From assembly GCA_022718015.1 (NCBI GenBank), contig JAIHZV010000040.1, forward strand, positions 1-8,487: 8,487 nt of DNA, written 5' to 3'. The stretch comes from Phascolarctobacterium sp. GTDB taxonomy: Bacteria; Bacillota; Negativicutes; Acidaminococcales; Acidaminococcaceae. How positions within the stretch are numbered: the stretch's first letter is position 1; every line of letters starts with the position of its first letter. The notes under the pieces are model-generated. The model saw only the letters and a list, made by a program, of their open reading frames with translations, was not told the origin of the DNA and ran no database searches. The translations under genes and the position numbers were made by a program. Below are positions 1-5,669 of this stretch, in pieces.

Positions 1-1241
1 GCCTCCTCAGGCGTGCATTCGCCCTTCAGCAGCCTCCTGATCTGCGGATAGAAGGCCTCACGCACCTCCACCCAGTTGGGATTACCATCTGTGATGCGCA
101 CAGCCGTATCCGCATTATTTATATAGCGCTGCAGTCCAGTCAGCTCCTTGGCGTACTTCTCGATAACCCTCTTGCTGCAGGGAATGCTGCCGCTGGAATA
201 ATCGATAAAGTCACTTTCATAAATATATTTTACGAAGGCCTTCGCCGCCGCCAGCTTCTGCGCATCACCGTTGTCAAAGATCGCAAAGCCAGTATAATAG
301 TTCGTCGAAATGCCTTTAGCTCCGGTACCGGGGAAATTCACATAGCCAACGGGGAAATTATACATATCGCCGCGGGCATCGTTCACAAAATACATCGCCA
401 GCTGTCCGTTTTTGAACAGCTGACCGCAATCGCTGATTACCAGACTTTGCGGCGACGGCGGACAATAGCCTCTGTCGTTCAAGGACTTCAGCCACTTAAG
501 ACCGGCAACGCCCTCCGGCGTCTCTAAGGCAAAATAGCCGTCCTTATCAAAAAACGTGCTGCCCTGAGAGCGAAGCAGCGCCATGATATGCGTGTCGCCC
601 TGATTATTGCCGGCATACAGCATCATGGGGTATATATTTTCCGGCAGCCGCTGCTTGAGCGTCGCCAAAATATACTCCCACTCCGCCAGCGACCAGTTCT
701 GCACCTCGTTCTCGTCGCTGATATATTGCTCCAGACCGCATTGCCTGAACAAATCCTTGTTATAGCCCATCACATTCTGCCTGTATAAAAAGGGCATAAG
801 GTAGGTCTTGCCCTTTTGACTGTACCTTTCAAAGAAGCGTTCATCGATATCATGACGCATAGCGGGAGTAATAATATCATCTAAGGGCACCGCTCTGCCT
901 GTATACACATAAGTGGTGCTGTTGAAGAAGTCGGCATAGAAAACATCTGCTGCCTCAGGTGTGCCAAAGGCCTTGTCGATTTCTGCCACCTGCTCTGTCG
1001 CCTCAAACATCGTAACCTTGACCTTCACATCAGCGTCCTTGTACTGCTTTTGGAAGCTTTCGGCCGCCTTGACCAAGAAGCCATAGGAATCCTTGACGCT
1101 GCTGTCATTCTTCGGCGCCATACGGAGAGTCGGCACCTTGACCGTGATGCTTACGGCCTTCTTCTCTTCCCCGCCACAGCCGGCAAGCAGGCCGCAGCAG
1201 CAGATAAGGGCAAGCGCTGCGCTCAATAGTTTAGTTTTCAT
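1..1241 (-). CDS. ABC-type extracellular solute-binding lipoprotein, sugar-binding type (3' end outside window)
   Basis: An open frame of 413 codons runs from ATG at 1241 to the left edge without a stop. The N-terminus is a lipoprotein signal: MKTK, a hydrophobic stretch, then the lipobox LLAGC with Cys22 as the predicted lipidated residue. The mature part resembles the SBP_bac_1 family: a lysine-rich beta strand (SITVKVPTLRM), a FEAT..VAEID segment, ADVFYADFF, YLMPFLYRQNVMGYNKDLF, and a late PNWVEVREAFYPQIRRLLKGE followed by TPEE. Such proteins bind sugars or similar solutes outside the membrane. The TPEE segment normally lies near the C-terminus, so probably only a few tens of residues are missing. 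The gene starts 10 nt after the hybrid kinase stop, and its Shine-Dalgarno overlaps that stop. It may therefore present a ligand to the kinase rather than, or as well as, feed a transporter; no permease gene is visible. The ligand is unknown. Confidence 0.9.
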   Translation of the reverse strand, partial: MKTKLLSAALALICCCGLLAGCGGEEKKAVSITVKVPTLRMAPKNDSSVKDSYGFLVKAAESFQKQYKDADVKVKVTMFEATEQVAEIDKAFGTPEAADVFYADFFNSTTYVYTGRAVPLDDIITPAMRHDIDERFFERYSQKGKTYLMPFLYRQNVMGYNKDLFRQCGLEQYISDENEVQNWSLAEWEYILATLKQRLPENIYPMMLYAGNNQGDTHIMALLRSQGSTFFDKDGYFALETPEGVAGLKWLKSLNDRGYCPPSPQSLVISDCGQLFKNGQLAMYFVNDARGDMYNFPVGYVNFPGTGAKGISTNYYTGFAIFDNGDAQKLAAAKAFVKYIYESDFIDYSSGSIPCSKRVIEKYAKELTGLQRYINNADTAVRITDGNPNWVEVREAFYPQIRRLLKGECTPEE

Positions 1242-1254
1242 GCTTCTCTCCTCA
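1242..1254 (-). promoter_or_regulatory. Ribosome binding site of the solute-binding protein overlapping the kinase stop codon
   Basis: Read on the minus strand, the sequence is TGAGGAGAGAAGC followed by ATG. The kinase stop TGA (1254-1252) shares its last base with the AGGAG Shine-Dalgarno (1252-1248), which sits 6 nt before the ATG at 1241. This arrangement predicts translational coupling of the binding protein to the kinase and supports the ATG at 1241 as the true start. Confidence 0.8.
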
Positions 1255-3447
1255 TTTATACAAAACACGATTTAATTCATCATAAAGCTTGGGCAGGCTA
1301 ATTGGCTTAGAGATATGGCCGTTCATCCCGGCAGCCATAGCCGCCATTTTATCCTCCATAAAGGCATTCGCCGTCATCGCGATAATCGGCACCTTGGCCT
1401 TCGCCATATCAGGTATGCCGCGAATCGCCTTCGTCGCTGCATAGCCGTCCATAACCGGCATCTGGATATCCATCAGCACAACGTCATAGGCAGCTGCCTC
1501 GCCATTGAGAACATTTTCATAGGCCTCCTTGCCATTCACCGCAGGCGTAATCACAAAGCCGACATCCGAAAGAATCACCGTTGCGATTTCACGGTTCAGC
1601 TCGTTGTCCTCGACTAAGAGCACCTTCTTGCCTGCAAAGTCAAACTTTTGCGCCGCAGACTGCCCTGCCTGGCCTGCAGGCTTGGCGTCCGGCTCTGCCA
1701 GCTTGAACTCCAACGTCACAATGAACTCGCTGCCCTTGTGCTCCTCGCTGGTGACGCTAATCGTACCGCCCATGATTTCTACGATATTCTTGGCGATAGA
1801 CATGCCCAGGCCCGTGCCCTGGATACCGCTCACGGTCGAGGTCTGCTCTCTGGTGAACGGCTCGAAGATGGTCTTGACGAACTCCTCGCTCATGCCGATG
1901 CCATTATCACGCACGCGGAACTCATACGCCGCACGGCCGGCCTCCTTGCCCTGCTTTTCCACGATGCGCAGGGAAATAGTGCCGCCGGCCTCCGTATATT
2001 TCAACGCATTAGACGTGAGATTTATCAGGACCTGATCCAATCTCAGCTTGTCGCAGATGATGTATTCATGCTGAACCTCGCTCATATCCACGACGAAGTG
2101 CATCTGCTTGGCCTTAATATCCGCCTGCAGCATATCGCGCAGGGAGTTGATAAGCTCCGCAAGATTTTCCTTCGCCTCATGAATAGTTACCGCGCCCGAT
2201 TCAATGCGGCTCATTTCCAGCACATCATTGATCAGGGAGAGCAGATGCTGCGAGGACTTGGCGATTTTGGCCAAATAGCCCTGCACCGCCTGCTTATTCT
2301 CGATATGCTTAGCAGCCAAATCAGTGAAGCCCATAATCGCATTCATCGGCGTTCTGATATCATGCGACATGTTGTTCAAAAAGACTGTCTTGGAGCGGTT
2401 CGCCTTCTCTGCCAGCACCAGCGCCTCGCTAAGCTCCGCCTTATGCTTCTGCTCCAGCCTCAGCTTGCTATCAGCAGCAGTCTTTTGCGTGCGGAACAGC
2501 CAGATGATGAAGGCCAGCACGACCAGCAGCAATATGCCGCAGACTATACCAAAGATAGCGACCAGCTGATTCGTCTGCTCGTCAAAAACAGCCTTCGGCG
2601 CTACGGAAACGAAGTACCAGTCGGGAATATCCATATTACGGAAAACAACGATGCGGTCGTTGTCCTTCTTCATCGTCGTAGCGAAGCTCTTCGTGCCCTT
2701 CGCCAGCTCCGCCTTGATTTCCTCTACCGAGCCATAGTTAGAAAAGCTTCTGCCTTTGATATCGTCAAAGAAGTTTTCTCGCGTCATAAAGTTATGCGAG
2801 CGATAAATATTCACGACATAATAGCCGTTAGTATCTATTACATAGCCTACGCCCTCGCCCTGATAGCTCTGGACAGAAAGATTCTTTTCAATATCACGCA
2901 CGCGAATCAAGGCTGCAAGATGGGTGTAGGTGGTGCCCTCCACGGTGAACGGCTTGAGCTTTACGCCTACCAGCAAATATTCCTGATTAAACTGCACATA
3001 GTTTGGCGATACATAATCGTATCTTTTGACAATGCGCTTTTCCTCATTGCCAAGCTCCTGCGCAATCTTGGCATCGTCCTTATCACCGATCAGGCCCGTG
3101 CTGCGGTACACCGTTCCCTTGTCGTCCACCAGCACCAGCATTTTGGCGTTGACAAAATGTCTGCCCTGACGCAGTTCTGCCAGCACCTCTTTGGTATTGG
3201 TGAAGCGTTCTTGGCGCAGGTCATCACCCAAGGCCTCCAGCAGGCTCCATCTTTCGTTGATGACGCTTTCTACAGCCATACTGTCATGCAGGGCGACCTC
3301 GTTCATGGTAGCAATGTTGGTGTTGATGATATTTTTCGATACCTGCTGGTATAAGATGAATACCGTGGCAGCAATCATCGTCAACGCTGCAGCGGAGTAT
3401 AGTATATATTTTTTTACTGAACTGCTGATATTATTATCCATCCTCAT
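1252..3447 (-). CDS. Hybrid sensor histidine kinase with extracytoplasmic sensor domain and C-terminal receiver
   Basis: This 731-residue membrane kinase is predicted to sense an extracytoplasmic signal and pass phosphate from His to Asp. Domains in order: transmembrane helix at about 14-33; a roughly 260-residue extracytoplasmic region resembling a Cache-type sensor (VLVDDKGTVYRSTG near 105, GYVIDTNGYYVV near 201, IPDWYFVSVAP near 274); second helix at about 295-318; coiled linker; HisKA with NNMSHDIRTPMNAI (phosphoacceptor His362); HATPase with N-box Asn480, DNGIGM (514-519) and GTGLGM (544-549); a low-complexity linker (about 584-600); and a receiver domain with acidic pair Glu613/Asp614, phosphoacceptor Asp660, Thr692 and Lys714. 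All catalytic residues are present. There is no Hpt and no output domain, so phosphate must go to a partner encoded elsewhere. The start at 3447 has AGGGG 4 nt upstream; Met3 (3441) is an alternative. The gene is first in an operon with the solute-binding lipoprotein. Confidence 0.95.
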   Translation of the reverse strand: MRMDNNISSSVKKYILYSAAALTMIAATVFILYQQVSKNIINTNIATMNEVALHDSMAVESVINERWSLLEALGDDLRQERFTNTKEVLAELRQGRHFVNAKMLVLVDDKGTVYRSTGLIGDKDDAKIAQELGNEEKRIVKRYDYVSPNYVQFNQEYLLVGVKLKPFTVEGTTYTHLAALIRVRDIEKNLSVQSYQGEGVGYVIDTNGYYVVNIYRSHNFMTRENFFDDIKGRSFSNYGSVEEIKAELAKGTKSFATTMKKDNDRIVVFRNMDIPDWYFVSVAPKAVFDEQTNQLVAIFGIVCGILLLVVLAFIIWLFRTQKTAADSKLRLEQKHKAELSEALVLAEKANRSKTVFLNNMSHDIRTPMNAIMGFTDLAAKHIENKQAVQGYLAKIAKSSQHLLSLINDVLEMSRIESGAVTIHEAKENLAELINSLRDMLQADIKAKQMHFVVDMSEVQHEYIICDKLRLDQVLINLTSNALKYTEAGGTISLRIVEKQGKEAGRAAYEFRVRDNGIGMSEEFVKTIFEPFTREQTSTVSGIQGTGLGMSIAKNIVEIMGGTISVTSEEHKGSEFIVTLEFKLAEPDAKPAGQAGQSAAQKFDFAGKKVLLVEDNELNREIATVILSDVGFVITPAVNGKEAYENVLNGEAAAYDVVLMDIQMPVMDGYAATKAIRGIPDMAKAKVPIIAMTANAFMEDKMAAMAAGMNGHISKPISLPKLYDELNRVLYK

Positions 3448-3470
3448 TCATCCCCTAAGCTTCCCGTATA

Positions 3471-3534
3471 AAAAACAAAAAAGAGCTTTCAATAAAAATC
3501 GATCACTAGCGATAGATTATTACTGTAAAAGCTC
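3471..3534 (-). terminator. Terminator-like hairpin in the kinase leader (candidate attenuator)
   Basis: On the minus strand GAGCTTT (3534-3528) pairs with AAAGCTC (3489-3483). Nested inside are AATAA/TTATT (3491-3495 with 3517-3521) and ATCG/CGAT (3498-3501 with 3510-3513), closed by an 8-nt loop. The stem is followed at once by six Ts, a G, and six Ts (3482-3470). This is the layout of an intrinsic terminator reading toward the kinase, yet it lies only about 15 nt before the kinase Shine-Dalgarno (3456-3452) and downstream of the promoters. No other minus-strand gene ends here, since the ZIP gene has its own hairpin at 3764-3797. A conditional terminator controlling the kinase operon is the natural reading. 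The inner stems are interrupted by internal loops, so termination strength is uncertain. Confidence 0.6.
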
Positions 3535-3537
3535 AGA

Positions 3538-3565
3538 ATTATAAAAGATATGTAGTTTTTGACAA
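3538..3565 (-). promoter_or_regulatory. Proximal promoter-like sequence (P2) of the kinase operon
   Basis: On the minus strand TTGTCA (3565-3560, five of six matches to the -35 consensus) is followed after 16 nt by a perfect TATAAT (3543-3538). The expected start near 3532 would fall inside the 5' arm of the terminator-like hairpin, shortening its basal stem. The -35 also overlaps one arm of the long inverted repeat, so the match could partly reflect that repeat. Confidence 0.5.
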
Positions 3566-3633
3566 AAAGCTATAGTGAGACCTGCATGCCTGCTTACTTG
3601 TTCAAACGTAGCGGGAACTCACATTTTTGTCAA
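3559..3633. repeat. Long inverted repeat with nested stems (possible structured RNA leader or operator pair)
   Basis: TTGACAAAAA (3559-3568) and TTTTTGTCAA (3624-3633) are perfect 10-bp inverted copies. Nested inside are GTGAG/CTCAC (3575-3579 with 3618-3622) and CCTGC/GCGGG (3581-3585 with 3611-3615; a G-U wobble if transcribed on the plus strand, a C-A mismatch on the minus strand). Farther in is an alternative GCTTAC/GTAGC stem with one bulge. Several nested complementary segments in under 80 nt suggest a folded RNA in the kinase leader, or paired protein-binding sites. I do not recognise the riboswitch class. Confidence 0.5.
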
Positions 3634-3670
3634 GCCCTCTTTTCTCAATAATTTAGACAATTTTTGTCAA
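3624..3670. repeat. Direct repeats of TTTTTGTCAA upstream of the kinase
   Basis: TTTTTGTCAA occurs at 3624-3633 and again at 3661-3670, with 37 nt between starts, and once inverted at 3559-3568. The right copy is also half of a small palindrome, GACAA-TTT-TTGTC (3656-3668). The inverted copy lies in the odd palindrome TTTTTG-A-CAAAAA (3556-3568). On the minus strand each direct copy contains a perfect TTGACA, but neither has a good -10 at proper spacing, so they look like regulator sites or RNA arms rather than promoters. Confidence 0.45.
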
Positions 3671-3690
3671 AGTAAACCTCTATTGTATTA

Positions 3691-3720
3691 ATTATAACAA
3701 AAGAAAGATAAGAACGTCAA
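3691..3720 (-). promoter_or_regulatory. Distal promoter (P1) of the kinase operon
   Basis: On the minus strand TTGACG (3720-3715, five of six) is separated by 18 nt from a perfect TATAAT (3696-3691). A start near 3684 would give a leader of about 235 nt before the kinase. About 150 nt of it precede the terminator-like hairpin, a typical size for a riboswitch or attenuator leader. Confidence 0.6.
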
Positions 3721-3762
3721 GAAGTCATTTATATTTTTTCGTTAATTAATCATATAATTTGT

Positions 3763-3797
3763 AAAAGCCCTGCTGCCAAATGACGCAACAGGGCTTT
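3763..3797 (-). terminator. Terminator of the ZIP transporter gene
   Basis: AAAGCCCTG (3764-3772) and CAGGGCTTT (3789-3797) form a perfect 9-bp stem, extended by TGC/GCA inside, with a short T-run on the minus-strand side (TTTT at 3766-3763). It lies about 75 nt beyond the ZIP stop codon and separates the ZIP gene from the kinase promoters. The T-tract is short, so termination may be modest. Confidence 0.6.
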
Positions 3798-3873
3798 GGG
3801 TTTATGGTGTTATGCGCTTTGCTTCGCCGCCAGCGCACGCACCTCTAATACTCTGCTACCGCCAGCTCCCCTT

Positions 3874-4650
3874 CTACCCAAGCGCCACATCCAGCACCAT
3901 CATAATGCTGAAGCCTGCGGCAAAGCAAAGCGTGCCGATATTAGAGTGCTCTCCCTGCGACATTTCGGGAATCAGCTCCTCCACCACAACGTACAGCATC
4001 GCACCAGCGGCGAAGCTCAGCAGATACGGCAGCACCGGTATCACAAGCTGCGCAGCAAGAATCGTCAGCACCGCGCCAATCGGCTCCACCACGCCGGACA
4101 GCACGCCGCCCCAAAAGGCCCTGCCCTTGCTTTCGCCCTCAGCACGAAGCGGCATAGAAATAATCGCGCCCTCAGGAAAGTTCTGAATCGCAATGCCGAT
4201 GGACAAGGCCAGCGCACTGGCCGCCGTAATCGCCGTATCCCCGGCAAGAAAGCCTGCATACATCACGCCGACCGCCATGCCCTCAGGAATGTTGTGCAGC
4301 GTGACTGCCAGCACCATCATCGCCGTGCGGCTCAAATTGCTCTTGGGACCCTCCGACTCTTCGCTGCCCACATGAAGATGAGGAATCAGATGGTCAAGCA
4401 GAAGCAAAAACAAAACGCCAACCCAAAAGCCGATAAACGCAGGCACAAAGGACAGCCTGCCCATGCCCTCTGCCTGCTCGAGAGCAGGAATCAGCAGGCT
4501 CCAAATTGAAGCCGCCACCATAACGCCGGCCGCAAAGCCCGCCAGCGAGCGCTGCACCATATTGCTCAATGATTTCTTCATAAAAAACACGCACGCCGAA
4601 CCCAGCGCCGTTCCCAGAAAGGGAATCAATAAACCAAGAAAAGTCTCCAT
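3874..4650 (-). CDS. ZIP-family divalent metal transporter (ZupT-like)
   Basis: An inner-membrane protein of 258 residues (from ATG 4650) that by family should import zinc and related divalent metals such as iron or manganese. Eight or so hydrophobic segments are visible. The two ZIP metal-site motifs are present: HNIPEGMAVG (His119, Asn120, Glu123) in helix 4 and QNFPEGAIIS (Gln156, Asn157, Glu160) in helix 5, plus VVEP (Glu189) and a VVEELIPE segment (Glu224/Glu225) in the C-terminal part. The loop between helices 3 and 4 is short and acidic with HLH (near residue 91), a modest version of the family's His-rich loop. An in-frame ATG at 4662 is also possible, but AAAGG abuts it directly. For ATG 4650, AAGGA is 11 nt upstream, and METFLGLLIPFLG is a normal family N-terminus. 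The gene is monocistronic, divergent from the YczE-type gene. Metal preference cannot be read from the sequence. Confidence 0.92.
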   Translation of the reverse strand: METFLGLLIPFLGTALGSACVFFMKKSLSNMVQRSLAGFAAGVMVAASIWSLLIPALEQAEGMGRLSFVPAFIGFWVGVLFLLLLDHLIPHLHVGSEESEGPKSNLSRTAMMVLAVTLHNIPEGMAVGVMYAGFLAGDTAITAASALALSIGIAIQNFPEGAIISMPLRAEGESKGRAFWGGVLSGVVEPIGAVLTILAAQLVIPVLPYLLSFAAGAMLYVVVEELIPEMSQGEHSNIGTLCFAAGFSIMMVLDVALG

Positions 4651-4695
4651 TTGCTTCACCATCCTTTACACTATGTATATCAAAATCATTTCTCT

Positions 4696-4722
4696 GTATA
4701 ATCTTATTATACTACACTGTAG
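4696..4722. promoter_or_regulatory. Palindromes over the ZIP gene -10 region (candidate operator)
   Basis: GTATAAT-CTT-ATTATAC (4696-4712) is a perfect 7-bp inverted repeat that includes the minus-strand -10 box. It abuts a second odd palindrome, CTACA-C-TGTAG (4712-4722). A metal-responsive or other repressor bound here would block the promoter. The regulator is not identifiable; the TACA/TGTA half sites resemble CopY/BlaI-type operators, but the spacer is one base too short. Confidence 0.4.
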
Positions 4723-4735
4723 CAAATCGCACCAA
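4706..4735 (-). promoter_or_regulatory. Promoter of the ZIP transporter gene
   Basis: On the minus strand TATAAT (4711-4706) is perfect. The best -35 at proper distance is TTGGTG (4735-4730), 18 nt upstream and only a partial match, suggesting a weak or activated promoter. Its -10 is embedded in palindromic sequence. Confidence 0.5.
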
Positions 4736-4818
4736 TAAAAACAAACCATGCCACAAAAGTGTAATAAATCACCGAAGTACTACCATTATTAAATTTATTG
4801 CAGGCTCTCCATCCGGCA

Positions 4819-4847
4819 TTGCCAAAACCATACTTTAGTACTATAAT
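4819..4847 (+). promoter_or_regulatory. Promoter of the YczE/DUF6198-type gene
   Basis: TTGCCA (4819-4824) is followed after 17 nt by a perfect TATAAT (4842-4847). The expected start near 4854 leaves about 38 nt of leader before the ATG at 4892. It also makes the upstream in-frame ATG at 4853 an unlikely start, since that would be at the transcript end. The 8-bp palindrome TAGTACTA (4836-4843) overlaps the -10, and AGTACTA recurs at 4776-4782. Confidence 0.7.
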
Positions 4848-4891
4848 AGATAATGCATTTTTTGCAATTTGTTATTTTTGAGAGGGATAAA

Positions 4892-5560
4892 ATGCTATTA
4901 AATGAAAAAAATTCACGCTTAACCTTGTGCGGAGAGCTCGCACTTTTGGTTGCAGTCATCATCAACAGCTTCAGCGTCGTGCTTATGCTCTACTCAGGCT
5001 CCGGCATCAGCGCCATCAGCAGCGTGCCCTTTGCCTTCAGCGAGGCCTTCCCCAAGCTTACGCTGGGAACATGGACGTACATCTTCCAAGGCCTGCTGAT
5101 TGCCAGCCTGATGTACCTGCGCAAAAAATTTATCGCATCCTATATGTTCAGCTTCGTTGTAGGCTTTGTATTCAGCCAATTTCTTGATTTGTTCGAGCTG
5201 TATATCAATCTGCTGCCCCAGGCCTTTTCCTGGCGTATGCTATATTTTGTCGTCAGCTATATTTTAATCTGCATAGGCATCGCGCTGTCGAACCGCTGCG
5301 GCCTGCCTATTATCCCCACGGACCTCTTTCCGCGTGAGCTGAGCGCAATCATAAAAATAGAATATGCGAAAATCAAAATCACCTTCGATGTCACCTGTCT
5401 GGCGATTACCGCACTGCTAACACTGCTTTTGCTCGGACATATCGACGGGCTCGGAATCGGCACCATCCTCGCAGCCTTCACCATGGGTAAGGGTGTGGCC
5501 TATGCCGGACAATATCTGGATAAAAATTTTCAGTTCATGCCCTTTTTGCAAAAAAGCTAA
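4892..5560 (+). CDS. YczE/YitT-type integral membrane protein (DUF6198-like), function unknown
   Basis: This is a 222-residue, strongly hydrophobic protein with about five or six membrane segments (roughly 14-35, 57-76, 82-100, 116-134, 165-182, 186-205). It matches YczE/DUF6198-type proteins by pattern: a Gly-rich first loop (SGSGISAISSVPFAFSE), GTWTYIFQGLL, the loop CGLPIIPTDLFPREL after helix 4, and the glycine-rich C-terminal GLGIGTILAAFTMGKG. Family members are predicted inner-membrane proteins without an established biochemical role, so I give none. I chose ATG 4892 because GAGAGGG (4880-4886) sits 5 nt upstream and the promoter start maps near 4854; an ATG 13 codons earlier (4853) lacks a ribosome binding site. 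The gene is transcribed alone, diverging from the ZIP gene and converging on the ABC exporter. Confidence 0.85.
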   Translation: MLLNEKNSRLTLCGELALLVAVIINSFSVVLMLYSGSGISAISSVPFAFSEAFPKLTLGTWTYIFQGLLIASLMYLRKKFIASYMFSFVVGFVFSQFLDLFELYINLLPQAFSWRMLYFVVSYILICIGIALSNRCGLPIIPTDLFPRELSAIIKIEYAKIKITFDVTCLAITALLTLLLLGHIDGLGIGTILAAFTMGKGVAYAGQYLDKNFQFMPFLQKS

Positions 5561-5595
5561 AGTGCTGCGCACGGTGAATCCATAAAGCATTAAAA

Positions 5596-5639
5596 ACCTG
5601 ACAAAACCAGCTTCTGCTAATTTTGCCAGGTCTTTTTTT
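5596..5639 (+). terminator. Bidirectional terminator between the YczE-type gene and the ABC exporter
   Basis: ACCTG-A-CAAAA (5596-5606) pairs with TTTTG-C-CAGGT (5621-5631) with one A/C mismatch. A small AGC/GCT pair lies inside, and seven Ts follow (5633-5639). On the opposite strand the same stem is followed by a run of five Ts (5595-5591 reading left, with the last stem base), so it can serve both convergent genes. Confidence 0.85.
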
Positions 5640-5669
5640 GCGTCAGCCTTACAGCAAAAAGCCACAGTC

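Noticed and set aside
1648..3354. Long plus-strand open frame of 568 codons antisense to the kinase
   Set aside because: It is a shadow of the kinase reading frame. The translation is rich in His, Arg, Gln and Leu with no recognisable domain, and the minus-strand frame has every kinase motif intact.
3571..3582. CTATAGTGAGA resembling the end of a T7 promoter (CACTATAG on the minus strand)
   Set aside because: Only the last bases match, the upstream TAATACGACT part is absent, and no phage genes are present.
3624..3670. Perfect TTGACA boxes on the minus strand at 3633-3628 and 3670-3665 as promoters
   Set aside because: At 16-18 nt spacing the best -10 is TACGTT for one and TGAGAA for the other. 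They are better explained as repeat arms or protein sites.
3448..3873. A small RNA gene or dif-type recombination site in the kinase upstream region
   Set aside because: No dif-like core was seen. No plus-strand promoter plus terminator pair frames an independent RNA, and the structure reads more simply as a minus-strand leader.
3796..4509. Plus-strand open frame of 237 codons antisense to the ZIP gene
   Set aside because: It has a His/Arg/Gln-rich composition typical of antisense frames, has no homology that I recognise, and overlaps an intact ZIP gene.
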